From Volvariella volvacea V23 (lineage: Eukaryota; Basidiomycota; Agaricomycetes; Agaricales; Pluteaceae), in contig KB722737.1 of the NCBI GenBank assembly GCA_000349905.1, forward strand, positions 2,431,158 through 2,495,157: a stretch of 64,000 nt of DNA, written 5' to 3'. A program made the translations under genes and the position numbers. This document shows, in pieces, positions 36,920-51,088 of this stretch. The notes beneath the pieces were generated by a model, which did no database searches, was not told the origin of the DNA, and saw only the letters and a program-made list of their open reading frames with translations. Position 1 is the first letter of the stretch, and every line of letters starts with the position of its first letter.

Positions 36920-39538
36920 CTATGATGGTTTCTTCCGCATTTTTTTGATTTTCTTTCCTAAATTCTGGGCCAAGGTTGGTGGGACGACTGGCAACTGGAC
37001 GGGCAATTGCTGAGGATGGCCCTGTGCGCGTACTTAGCATTCAAAAATGGATTAGATAGGGGAAGGAACATACATGCTTCAAATGGTATCTCAACCCGCT
37101 GGGTTGGCGGTAAGCTTTAAAACAACCAGGATGTGGACAGACATGTGTTCGATCCGGTGCATCCGATGCTTGCCCTCCTGGATCCTCAGACTCGAGAGAT
37201 GCTTGGGACCGGGAGAAGGTCGAGGATACGGCGTCACGAAAATGAGCAAGTGATCTAGGGTTTGCATCGCTCAGTGCTGGAGACTTGGTGTATATGCACA
37301 ACGAACTCACATTTGGAGGTGGTATTGCAACCCATTTAGGCTCTGAATTCGGATTAGTCGAGTTCTAGGGAACAGGGGGAAACTCATACCTTCCATGACT
37401 TGCCGCATCCAGCCAATGCGCACCGGAATGGTGCATCTCCGGTTCCATTGGAGTCGTCAGAGTGTTCTTCCCTCATGTGATCAAATAGCTCCTTTGCCGT
37501 TGCATAGCATGTCTTGCCCATGACAGCATCGGAGGGCCAACACTCCTCTCTCCCACAAGCATAGGGGCGGACAGAAGCACTGAAGAAGTAGGGCGTTAGT
37601 CATTGACTTTTCGACAGTACTCATTTTTACTGACTCTGACGATAACGTAAGGGAGGACGATAATCTTGGGGCATTGATAACCTTGTGCAGTCGTTTCGGG
37701 GAAGTCCTCTTCACAAGGTGTGAATGGGGTAGGCTGGGGGCTACCGCATCTTGTGTCTGTACGGGCGCAAGCAGTAAACCGTCGGTTGAAGTAGATGGTT
37801 CATTGTGTGCATCAGTGCTCGAATGGGTGACTGGGAGGTCGAGGGGTGGTAAATTACCCGGACTTGAGGAGGCAGAAAGAGAAGATACAGGATGAAAGGG
37901 AGTTCCAAAAACAGAGGGTATTCCATCTGATCCAACGAACTCTAAGGATGCGGGTACGCTAGCAGCACGCGTGGAGAATTGGGGTGATGCAGAGTATTCG
38001 CTTTGAGAAGTCCCAAGGAATGCAGAATCGGACGAGTTCAGAGAAACAGCAGATGAATGGGGCAAAGGCGAAGTGAGCAATGAAGGGTGAGGTGATGACT
38101 GTGGAGACAGTGCAGGAGCATTGGTTTCGGGTGTGAACGAGGTGGTATCTGTAGGCACTGCAACATGGTCCGTTGCGTCCGTTCCGTTAGTGTTCTGTAT
38201 CGTAATAGAAACGTCGTAGGAGGTTTCTAAGGAAATGTCATGGTGTCCCTGGTCGCCAGATGAGCTTGTTTGACATGTTGCCTGCTGGTCGGGCCAGTGG
38301 TTTTGCTGTAGTGGATGGTTCACGGCAGGTGGCTGTGTCAATGTGGAACGAGACTCGAAGAGCTGAATAAACCCAGGTTCTGTCAAATCAAGGTCCTGTG
38401 GGGTTACCTGACTTTCGTCAGCTGGCATATCATCGATTTGTGGAACAACAGGGGGCATTGGCGAATTTTCCGTGCTCTGAATACCGGAATTTCGTATATC
38501 ATTTGCAGAAAATCGTGGCTGATTAGTTAGAACTTCAGATAAAGCATTGCTTAGGGTGGAGGATGAATAATTGAAGGGAGGAAGATTTGTATGGCGTGGT
38601 ATGACGCTAGACTCGAGGACTTGGTGTTGCTGGAAACGGTTGAGCGGGTGTGGTAGCTGATCATTTGGATAAAAAGAAAAGCTAGGGGTCGGGTAAAATG
38701 ATTGCCAGTTGGTCTCAATGAATTCACTGTGAAATCCCAAGATCGATGGATCCGTGTTGGTGCTGGAGCCAGGGTGTCCGCCATCAAAAACAGCAGGAAG
38801 CGTGTCTCCCGGGTGTGATAATTGGAACAGCTGAAGCTCGTCAAGCTCGGGGGTCGCATTAGATGCACTAGGTTGCGCTTGCTGTGGATTTTTGGCCTTC
38901 CGTTGTTGTAATCGCTCCAGCAGACGCCATCTGACTCGAGTGAGCGCTTAATGATGAGCGCTTACATAGAACATCACCCACCTGTTTCTGCAATCAAGGC
39001 CACTACGACCAAGTTCTTGACCAACTTGAGTCCATTGGGAGCCTATCCTCGAATAAGCTTCCTGAAGCCTAGCATCTTCTTCTGCACTCCAGCTGCCTTT
39101 CTTCAATGATGGATCGAGGGCCTCCCTGTAACGCTTGGAGCACGCATCATCCGTCCTCCCAGGTATCTCGCGAGCGATAGCAGACCACTTTGGTCCATAA
39201 TTCATGTAGAACTTTCGTAGTAATTCATCTTCTTCTGCTGTCCATGCGGTCTTCTTGACGGTCGGGGAGAGCGAGTGAAGCCAGCGCTTGACAAAGACAC
39301 TCAGCCTCGTGGGCCATCAAAGGAGGTGAAGTGATAAGTACCTTCCTGCAGGCCTTGTTTGTCCTCCCCGGCACGAACTGCGCTACTGCCTTCCAATTGT
39401 CATGTTCGCCATGGATTGCTACAGCCCTTCTGAGTTCTTCATCTGGAAGGAAGAGGGGGTGAGAGAGGGATGATGGGCGGGGCTGGGGTGCAGACCTTCT
39501 TCCTCTGTCCATGGTCGGCCTACGTTTCTTGCAGCCAT
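36920..39538 (-). CDS. transcription factor with three Myb repeats and C-terminal C2H2 zinc fingers
   Basis: A minus-strand gene. Start ATG 39538 gives MAARNVGRPWTEEEDEELRR after a 5' intron. Three SANT/Myb repeats follow: HDNWKAVAQFVPGRTNKACR, KTAWTAEEDELLRKFYMNYG and KKGSWSAEEDARLQEAYSRI. Repeat 3 ends with CRNRWRLLERLQQRK across an intron (donor GTGGGT, acceptor CAG). The same frame then runs without a stop through a long Ser/Pro-rich disordered region (about 38900-37481) into paired C2H2 fingers of the Sfp1 type: FRCALAGCGKSWK plus SLNGLQYHLQM, then HVCPHPGCFKAYRQPSGLRY plus HLKHGHP. It ends at 36920-36922 with a basic KKIKKMRKKPS tail. Each finger is split by an intron. Function is probably sequence-specific DNA binding; targets are unknown. 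It is divergent from PRP17 with 142 bp between starts. Confidence 0.8.
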
Positions 39539-39680
39539 AGAAGCAATGAGAATAATTCATGAGATCATCACTCAGGCCGCTACTCTGGCTGTGTTGGATG
39601 AGCCACCACCGTTACCTGTCACTGCCCCTTTCTCCGTCACACCGAGTCACGCTACAGCCACCTTCACCAACAGCAACGAC

Positions 39681-41722
39681 ATGTCCCTCGCCCTCGCATA
39701 TTCGTCTGACGAGGATGATGTCCCCACCACCGACGTCTTTGGCATCTCCCAGATTCCAGTCGTAAAAAAGCCCCGCGTCGACGAACCAACCCCCACATTG
39801 ACAACTGAAGCTGCACCCCACGTTTTGTCAGAAGTTCGCTTTTTATTTCTTTCTCCACTGCACATGCTAAAACCGCACGACAGAATCCCTTGAACCAGAC
39901 ATCACTTGTAACACGACCCTCAGACACGCAAATCAATGTTAACATTCTCTACAAAGATATGATTCTGCCCATTCAAGGGCCTGAAAATCCATTTAGCGAC
40001 AAGAACCGTTTCCTCAACCAAAATGCTCTGGCTGGTCACGTCGAAGAGCAGTCGATGTCCGACCATGCATTCCGCTCCCAACACCTAACCCACTCGATCC
40101 TTGGGTACTCCGCAAACCCTTCCGTTGATCCAAACGCTCCTGCCATTCTAGGTTCAGTGGCTAACGCAGAGGCGAATGGCTTCGCAACAATTGACACGCT
40201 GCGGGCGTCTCGAGCTCAGAAGAAGGAATTGAAGCGGAAACGCAAGGACAGAGGCAATCTTGAAATCGTGGATGGCGAGGGAGCCTATGTAGGACCATGG
40301 GCGTCTTGGGAGGGCGAGGAACCGCAGAGTACGTTCCTGTCAGGAGTTGTTGCCAACGAAGAAGAGGAGGAGGAAGAGGAGGAAGAGCCCACTTATGTTC
40401 GTAAGGTAGCTAAACCCAAGAAGGGTGCTCATGGTCAAGAGACTTCAGTGTTCCATGGCACTTCTATGGCGGACTACCAAGGGCGAACTTATATGTCTCC
40501 ACCGGTAGCAGAGGCGCCGAACCTCTTACAGGAGGCTGGATCCCAGGAATGCTTCATTCCCAAAGTATGCATCCACACCTGGACAGGGCATACACAGGGC
40601 GTGTCGGTTATTCGTACATTCCCAGAAACGGGACACTTGTTCATTAGTGGATCAATGGACACAAAGATCAAGGTATGCATGCTGTTGTACTACTAGAGCT
40701 TACGCTTAACGCACGTCACGTCAGCTCTGGGACATTTATACTCATGGAAATTGCCTCCGTACCTTCCACGGCCATGTAAAAGCGGTGAAGGACATATGCT
40801 TTTCTAACGATGGGCGCCAATTCCTATCTTGCGCGTATGACCGGACGATGAAGCTGTGGGATACAGAGACTGGACAATGTATCAAACGCTTCGGAAATGG
40901 AAAGATTCCATATGTTGTCCGGTTCCACCCCGACCCGGACAAACAGCATATTTTCCTTGCTGGCATGTCGGACAAGAAGATCATTCAGGTGGGTCATGAA
41001 GTGAATGTCATTCGGCGGTTTTTTAATTGTTCTACATAGTATGACATGAATTCAGGAGAGATTACTCAAGAGTATGACCAGCATCTTGGCCCAGTCAATA
41101 CTATCACTTTTGTGGATGAAAATCGCCGGTTTGTGACAACGTCAGACGACAAGACAATTCGTGCTTGGGATTTTGATATTCCCGTCGTCATCAAGTATAT
41201 TGCCGAGCCGCACATGCATTCAATGCCAGCTGTAACACTACATCCATCCAGTAAGTAAGCACTTGGTGTGTAAGCATCACCTGACGCCCCCTTCAGAGAA
41301 ATACTTCGCTGCACAGTCGCTGGACAATCAAATCTTGATTTATAGCACGGACAATTTTCGACAAAACCGCAAGAAGCGATTTGCGGGACATTCGGTGGCA
41401 GGTTATGCTTGCCAAGTAGGGTTTTCTCCAGACGGTAAATGGATAAGTAGCGGTGATGGAGAGGGCAATGTGGTATTCTGGGATTGGAAGACAGGGCGAA
41501 TCAAGTCGAGGCTGAAGGCGCATTCCAAAGTGGTGATTACACATGAATGGCTTCCCCACGAGACCGTGCGTGCACCACTTTTCCTTCTCGTGATCATCCA
41601 TAACTTGATTACACACCAGTCGAAAGTTATCACTGCGTCATGGGATGGTCTAATCAAACTTTGGGTCAGTGTTCCATTATCTCCTGCCAGAAACGACGTC
41701 TAACCCATTGCTGTAGGATTGA
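39681..41722 (+). CDS. PRP17: Pre-mRNA-processing factor 17 (Cdc40), WD40 protein
   Basis: Start ATG 39681 gives [13 protein letters not shown]. The gene has about six short introns. The N-terminal half has the Prp17 pattern [20 protein letters not shown] and [20 protein letters not shown], then [11 protein letters not shown] seven-bladed WD40 domain follows, starting at [20 protein letters not shown] and including [40 protein letters not shown] and [20 protein letters not shown]. The final intron (donor GTCAGT after IKLW) adds one Asp codon and a stop at 41720-41722, giving the family's usual IKLWD end. Prp17 joins the spliceosome at the second catalytic step and also affects cell-cycle progression. 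Length about 600 residues fits the family. Confidence 0.94.
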
Positions 41723-42998
41723 GTTCGTTGTATCCATAATGACATCATTCACTTGTGAAGGTAATTCCCAAGGACAGCCCAGTCTCCGCTCCCATTCGCC
41801 GCTCAACAGCTGTGTTCTACCAAGCTGTATAGGAGTCCGACAACTGCGCTTCGAGTTTCTCCGGCTCCTTCCAACCTCGTACTCACCGACATGTAGATTA
41901 CGGTCACCTTGGACGTCAATCGTATAATTATAGAATCTCCGCTGTTGTACCTGCCGGTCAGTACTTTGGCAAGTCAAAATGCAAAATGCACCGGAAGAGT
42001 CGCACAGGTAAGGACCGGCCCCTTTACACGTGTAGGCCTTTGGTTGCTGGAAACTGCAGCTGCAAATGGTATATCTCATCAATTTCCACCTTGAGGACAG
42101 CTGTTCGCTACGAATCCCCCCAGATGCGCCCTTTCAGAGGTTATCATGCCACTCAGTCGTAGTCATGGTGGGTCCAAGTTTAGTTATTGCATACTCCCAG
42201 AAATTCCTTGAAGGCACACCCGCATGACCCCTGGAAAGTTTCCATGCTGCACCGTGTCCGCCTTAAGTTGTGGGAACAGACGTACTTGAACGGGCAAGTT
42301 GTGGGATACGCCATCTGACAGGGGACCGGTATCAGCTGTTATCCACATTGACAGCACCACGCATGCAGGACCACACTGTACACTCGGTCCACCTGCTTTA
42401 TCCATCACTCTATCACCTATCTCAGAGCGAAGGAATGCGGCCAGCTGTCAATGACGAAGGCTGAAGTGCCGATGACCGACGGGGAGGTGAAATACGTGTG
42501 AGTATTGGAATCTAAGGCACAAAGAACTTTGAAGGCGCTTAGGCTGATATACGTAGTCAATCCTTCCACGGCCAGTCCATTTTTTCCGTGGTAAGTGATG
42601 TAATGATGTGTTGACGGTTTTAGTGTAGGACGGACAGTTCTAGATAGGTGGCAAGGACGCTAGAGAACGCACGATTTCCGGAAGGCCATCGGCCACCATC
42701 TAGAGATCTAGGTGGATGACCCCGTAAGTTAGCCGTCAGAATCATCCTCCCCCTAATTTGCCCCTTCCTCTGCTCTAACAATCAGTGATCCTTGCAAACT
42801 GTCTACCAAAATAAGTGCCTTTACGTGAGTTCAGTAATGGAACTCAACCTGCACGCGGGAAAACGGATCGACAGCTTTCCCCTGCAAGGTGCCTAAAACC
42901 TGGGTCACCTCGGCTCGATCTTCCAATGATGAAAGTGCATAAAGGGCGCTAGTGCGTCAGCTAACTCCCCGCTCTTACCATAATACCTCCCGACCGAG
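41723..42998. other. intergenic region between PRP17 and the repeat-peptide gene
   Basis: About 1.3 kb. A minus-strand open frame at 41666-42082 is Cys-containing (SFQQPKAYTCKGAGPYLCDS) but has no signal peptide, no known domain and overlaps the PRP17 end. I do not call it a gene. A TATA-like CATAAAG lies near 42938-42944, about 55 bp before the peptide-precursor ATG. Confidence 0.4.
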
Positions 42999-43310
42999 AT
43001 GTTCAACTTGAACCGTCTTGTTGCCTTCTTCGTCCTCTTTGTTGCATCTGCCGCAGCCCTTCCTGTCAGTCATCTAGCCCTGGGCGCTTGCTTCTATGCC
43101 ATTCGTTGCTAACGCTGGACGTTTTGGTTGCACTCTTATTAACAGGTTGCGGAACCCATATCTGACGAAGTCCTCCCCAGGGGAGGTGGCGGTGCTGACT
43201 GGCGTCGTGGTAGTGGTTCTGCTGATTGGAGGCGGGGAAGTGGCTCCGCTGACTGGAAGAGAGGTAGCGGAAGTGCAGACTGGAGGAGAGAAAATCCTCT
43301 AGTCGATTGA
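42999..43310 (+). CDS. secreted Kex2-processed repeat peptide precursor (KEP-type)
   Basis: A two-exon gene of 76 codons. Exon 1 (42999-43064) encodes a textbook signal peptide, MFNLNRLVAFFVLFVASAAA then LP. An intron of 81 nt (43065-43145, GTCAGT...AACAG) leads to exon 2 (43146-43310): VAEPISDEVLPR, then four nonapeptides (GGGGADWRR, GSGSADWRR, GSGSADWKR, GSGSADWRR), then ENPLVD and a stop. Every repeat ends in a dibasic RR or KR, the cleavage site of the Golgi protease Kex2. The predicted mature product is the heptapeptide GSGSADW in three copies plus a GGGGADW variant. Fungal secretomes contain such KEP proteins, which can yield pheromones, surface peptides or precursors of cyclic peptides. 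This one has no C-terminal CaaX box and no Tyr in the core. The family is not one I can name. Calls on intron and processing are inferred from sequence. Confidence 0.75.
43182..43289 (+). repeat. four 27-bp tandem coding repeats
   Basis: Units at 43182-43208, 43209-43235, 43236-43262 and 43263-43289, each encoding a 9-residue peptide ending in a dibasic site. Between units 2, 3 and 4 most changes are silent, including a serine switch between TCN and AGY codons that needs more than one base change. The first unit differs at the serine positions (Gly instead). Confidence 0.9.
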
Positions 43311-44021
43311 GGCTACATACCGGAATACATTCCACACCAGCCGAATGATGGTAAGAAATTCACTCGATGTTTTCTGCTGCAAGCGAGCACTCAGACATGA
43401 TCCTCATCTCTGCCTTATAGTATCTTCACACCTATTCTGTACCATGCGGGACGATGATCAGCGGTCCAATGGCACCACTCCACTCGGATTATTGTCTGGC
43501 ACCCCAAAACGCTCCTTATCTATGCATTGCATCTCACTTCGTTCCCTCTTACATATCCCTCCTTCCCAACAATTTAACGTTATTTTCTTTGACCTCTGTA
43601 CGGACATTCATTCAGTTATTCTCGTTAATGCAACAGGTTTGTGGCTTGGCATTGAGCTGCGATACAGCGAGGATTGGCGACACAAGAGCTGAGGTAATTT
43701 CAAAGATAGCATATGTAAAGGATGAAAAGATAGATGCTTCCTGGCTCACCCCATAGTGAAATAAGGGGTAAAAGAAGTATCCAAAGCCTAAAGAGCGTGC
43801 GACACCGTCGCTATCCAAGGAACGGTGGTCTGACTGGCGGCACTTTATCCCCTCCAATTCACGTTAAGCTGGGTGCAAGAACTCTAGCAAGTTTATCAAG
43901 TTGAGCTCATTAGTACGCATAGCCTTGTCCAGCGTACTAGTGAACACATTATTTGGCGCTGTTGACGCGCTTATTGGACGCGTGCACGTTCCGCTGTGAC
44001 ATTGTTCCCATCTCATCCAGC
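43311..44021 (+). promoter_or_regulatory. MCM3 upstream region with cell-cycle boxes
   Basis: About 710 bp between the peptide gene and MCM3. A cluster lies 39-70 bp before the MCM3 ATG: TTTGGCGC (43952-43959, matching the E2F-type TTTSSCGC), ACGCGC (43965-43970) and ACGCGT (43978-43983, a perfect MluI cell-cycle box). In fungi, MBF uses ACGCGT to induce S-phase genes. Function here is inferred. The rest of the interval holds only short open frames without recognisable products. Confidence 0.6.
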
Positions 44022-46739
<2,718 letters not shown>

Positions 46740-47595
46740 TGTATGGGTTTATACGACCTTATTATTGTACTTTTATTGTCAAAAATGCATTGCGGTCTCT
46801 CTTCTCCTTGGGTCATGATGCTAGAAAGATACACCCACAAGATGTTTACCTGCAGATAGAATGGCATGTTTTGTGGGTATTCACTTAGACGCCTCCAGAT
46901 TAACACATTGCACACGAAATATTTCCGGCCATCAAACAACGTGGATGAGCGAAAATCCTGGATATTCTTGTGCGATTCTGAGAGGAAGATTCTGCTAGTG
47001 CACAATGGATAAACTTCTCGAGATTGTATGCATGGGAACCGTCACGCAGGCCGCGGACATCCATTGATAACTCTCAACAATCGAAGATACCTCGGAAGGG
47101 ATTATGCAGCTCACAGTGTGGAGCGGGTCACATGATCGTATCTGAGGTAGCGATAGCTTCTCAGGACACTGCACCCCGGACAAGCAATGGGAACTTGATC
47201 ATTTTCAGAACGGTCGGAAAATGTCGGGAGACTTGGGACTTTCAATGTGGGTGAGGTTAGCTTGACTTACTTCTCGTGTTCCGAAGGCATCAGGTGAATT
47301 GGAGAGACAGGGGGACAGGGAAGTTACAGGGGTTTTGTCAGATCTTGTTGTGTTTATCGCGTTATTATCTTAAAAAAGCGACAATGTGGCACCTTGTCAA
47401 AGTCTTCAAGGTGGTGATGGGGTATCAAGTGGATTCCTATCATGCGTTTGATGGCTAACTTTCCGATAGGACTTCTTTTAACGGCTTAATTCAGGCTAAA
47501 CAGCCATGAGGCGCGGAAACAACATGTAGGAATGCTTATTCACAAGCGATCAATTACGGAGTAAACAGCGGAATTAAATGCAGAGAGTAAGGACT
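46740..47595. other. intergenic region between convergent MCM3 and RINT1-type genes
   Basis: About 860 bp of 3' flanking sequence. A minus-strand frame at 46583-47005 mostly mirrors the MCM3 end. No gene or repeat is visible. Confidence 0.5.
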
Positions 47596-50500
47596 TTACT
47601 GTTGACAATCCACTCTTCGCCTCAGAATTTGCCCAACCTCCATGCGTGGAATCTCCGAAAATCCGGAAACTTCTGTCATCAAACTCTCCCATTCTTTGTC
47701 AGATTGCGGGCCAAATGTACCATCCACTATGCTTGTCCATGTTTCGCCTTCCGCGCTTACAAGACTCGCAGCCTGTAGGAATCTTCTCCAGGGTGCTTCA
47801 ATCCGATTGCGACCCCCGGTAAAGCCACCACCCAAAGCCCCAACGCATGTCTCGATCCAAAGCCGGCATTCTGCGAGAGTCGTTTGGCCCTCTTGGGCGC
47901 TGAATTGTCCGCGGTAAAGTATTTGGCGCTGTAATAGGTGATCTGACAAGCGGGAAGCGATGCGCCTGTACATATTGGTCACGATATTTTCAAGAAGTGT
48001 GGAACGTAGATAAGTTAGATGTGTGGACAATAAGGCAACTGGAATGAGCAGTGTCTGTGATACAGCTGTATCCTCGTGGTCTGTGTCTCTCCTGCAGGAT
48101 TTCCGTTAGCTACTGCCTCGCATGGAAAAGAAGATTGGGATACGAACATTGCAGCATTCAAATGGGCTTTAATGACACCCTCTAGCTCTGCACACACTTG
48201 ATGAACAATGATTTCTTCGGATCGGCGTATTAGTTGTTGATATTGTGCTAGCAGACTATCAAATAACATGTCTGAGGGTGGCGTTTCGGAACTTCTTGTA
48301 AGAGCGGGCACCAGCGCGTTTCCCTCAATTTTTTTCCTGAACAAGTCCGTTCGGTTGATCTCTGTCCATAATTCCAGGAATAGCTGCGGTAATGCGTCAG
48401 AAAAGACGAAGAAGCGCCTCAAGAGTTTATTCTTACCAGGTCTTCTCCCCACTCACCCATCGCTTCACTAACGAACTTCGCACTGACCAGTGCCTTACAG
48501 AGGCGTTGTACTCCTTCCACCCCTGAAGTTAGCCTCCCGGTGTCTACTTTGACGGTTGTATCATCCCCGCCACCTAAGGCTATCGGAAGGGCGCCAGGCA
48601 CTGCACGAACCAGCGAAGAAGAAAGCGTTTCAAATGCATCTAATGAGGCCGCAATTCTCCCGCGATAGGCATCCAACAGTGGCAATTGCACTACTGTCAA
48701 GAACTCGATTCTCTGGCCAAGGCGGGGTAGCGGCGAATAACGATCTGGAGAGGGGAAGAACTTTTTGGTACAAATGAAGCATAGTATATTGGAGTGGCCT
48801 ACCTGTGACTTGCTCAACAAGTGCTTTGAGCCTTCGAGCCGAGTTTGTGGTTTTAAGATTATGTGGTTGATTTTCAGAGCTATCGTCTACGATGGACCAA
48901 GCATCGGTAGAGCTTATAGCTTCATGATATTGATCTTCAGCAACTATGCAGGCCTTTAGTACAACTAAACTAGTCACGCCAGAAGAATGACTTACACTTC
49001 CTTTCACCAGCTACCCATGCATCGAACCACGGCTTATGACCTAAAATAGTCTCACTAATCCCTGGCCATGTGTCAGACCCACTGTCCTTCGTTGCATCGG
49101 TGATCGCGGAAGTGCCCTGAATAACGAAGCCTTCCTCAATAACGGCGGCATCGAACGAAAGCGCTTGGTAAACCGTGTGTGCAAGCAGTGAGGGATGAGA
49201 AAGAATTTTGGGAATGGTGTTTTTCAACTTCCGCACGAGAAGTGGAAGCGAAAGGTAGGTAAATTCACGCTGTATGGAGTCAATGTTAGTGATCTTCGCT
49301 GAATAGGTTAAGACTAACCCATGCATTAATTGCTCTGTACTCAGTACTGGATATGAAGACCTGAATGATAGAATCCATAAAGTTCTTCTGTTCGTGAATT
49401 ACGTTCAGAATGTTTGTAAAGTACCATTCAGGCTATCCCCCAAAGATTGGTAATTAGCCTTTCTTTTTAGTATTTCATTAGCATTTACCTTGTCTATCCG
49501 ATTAGTATTACGGTCTCCCTCGAAGTGATACTTGAAGCGCATAGATACAGCTTGTACCAATGTCTGCAGTGGGTATAATCCCGGCTTCTCAGATATAGAT
49601 TGAGTTACACCAATTTTGCTTCCACTAGAAATGAGTGGGCATTTAGTGGGAGATTGAGGCGGTGAAATAAAAACTCACAGTGACTGAAGAGTGAGAAGGT
49701 CAAGAAAAGCCTTCTCAAAAGTATTCCGATCAGGGGGTTTAGCCGAGGCGTAGTCGACTGCCATTGGCCACCCCAACTTCTCCGAAGCGGTTAAAAGGGC
49801 ACTGGGCAGTAAGATGTCACTATGGTATTCATGCAATGATGAATTTATGTCGCACCTTGAGAGGACACCCTTGATATTGATCCATGTCTTATCCAGGATT
49901 CTTTGAAGGAATTTGACGAGGTGCAGTTCTTGTTGACCTGCACCGTCCCCAACCGTAGAACACGCCTTCGAGACCTTTAAAACAAAATCTTGAAGGGATT
50001 GATAGCCTTGGAGGGTCGCGACTGAGATAACGGTCGACGAACGGAATTGTTGAATTGCTGCTTCACTGAGCACACGAAGACATGAAGGTCTAACATATTG
50101 GGAGACGGTCACCACTCACCTCAGCCTTAACGTCCGTTCGATTATTTGTAGATACCCTTTGACACTCTCCAGTTCCTTTAAATTTCGATGAAGTGTTTCA
50201 ATGTCCTCCAACAATGTAGGCTGAGTATCCTCATCCGATAGAGGCGATATAAATACGTCATTGAGGCCAGCTAGTTCGTCTGCTAGCGAATGACGGAGGA
50301 GTGAAAGCTCTTGCGCAGTGTGCAGGTACGTGGCGGTGGTTGTCCGTGTCTCTCCAATTAGTTTATCAACTTCGAGCTGCGAAGAGGCAGCCTGAGCTAC
50401 CAAAGATTGAATTCGTTAAGTCCTTCTCTCGAAATAAGGCAGAAAGACGAACTTTATGTTGGAGTTCATCGTTGTGGTGTTGCGCCTCGTTGATGGCAAG

Positions 50501-50620
50501 CTCAAGGGTGCTCAGATCGTCCAGGGACTTGAAAACCGCGTTCAAGTACGTCAACGCTCCTGCATCTGCTTCGCTAGTACTGGGAGATGCCAAAAGAGTT
50601 TGAATTTCCTGTGAGGACAT
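47596..50620 (-). CDS. RINT1/Tip20-family vesicle tethering protein (Dsl1 complex)
   Basis: A minus-strand gene with about ten exons, start ATG 50620 (MSSQEIQTLLASPSTSEADA) and stop near 47596. An N-terminal coiled coil (LAINEAQHHNDELQHKVRLS) is followed by the alpha-helical CATCHR-type rod. Family-like segments include FTYLSLPLLVRKLKNTIPKI, LAHTVYQALSFDAAVIEEGF and, near the end, YRRIASRLSDHLLQRQILYR. RINT1/Tip20 forms part of the Dsl1/NRZ complex that captures COPI vesicles at the ER. Length is about 800 residues, usual for RINT1 homologues. The identification comes from several conserved segments; exact exon edges in the middle are approximate. Confidence 0.85.
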
Positions 50621-51088
50621 GTCGGCAGTCGACAGGAAAGCCACAGCGCCAGCCTGAGTGCTGGGAGGACCACGTGACCACCACCAGCTCTTAGCGCAAA
50701 TCGACTTCAGTGCGCTATTTAGACCACTACCACTACCAACACCAGCCGATTATGAAGGACAAACAGGGCATTACCAGAACCGGTTGTGTTAGTTGGCACG
50801 GCTCAAGACTTCTCAGTCGTTGGTCTTGGACCATGAGATCCTCGTACCCCACGATCTGCTAATACTGGGACTAGTACGTTACTCTTCGTGGTACTTTTTT
50901 CACAGACAAGAGAGCATGTGCCTTTGGCCCAGCAATTTGCGTCGTCCTCCATGGATGACTATTCCATGAGGAAGAATTGCGCAATGTATTCCCATCTCCA
51001 CACTTCCGTTCCTAGATCTGAGGTCACCCTTTTAATACCTGCTGTGCATGAATTCAATCTACAACCCTCGGATCCCTACATCTAGTTC
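50621..51088. promoter_or_regulatory. divergent promoter, RINT1-type / carbonic anhydrase
   Basis: About 470 bp between two divergent starts. A palindromic E-box followed by AC, CACGTGAC, is at 50671-50678, a Cbf1/CDEI-type site. An open frame at 50888-51085 has no recognisable domain and stops just before the carbonic anhydrase ATG; it is probably leader sequence. Confidence 0.4.

Noticed and set aside
41666..42082. 138-codon Cys-containing minus-strand frame after PRP17
   Set aside because: No signal peptide, no domain and overlap with the last exon of PRP17. Not enough to call a gene, though a spliced gene cannot be fully excluded.
43096..43302. 68-codon frame MPFVANAGRF over the peptide repeats
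   Set aside because: It reads the repeats in another frame and gives a Val/Gly-rich string without a signal peptide. The spliced frame gives signal peptide plus dibasic repeats and is far better supported.
42999..43310. repeat peptide as a mating pheromone or a dikaritin-type cyclic peptide precursor
   Set aside because: Basidiomycete pheromones end in a CaaX box and have no signal peptide. Dikaritin cores need Tyr and a nearby UstY-type oxidase gene. Neither is present.
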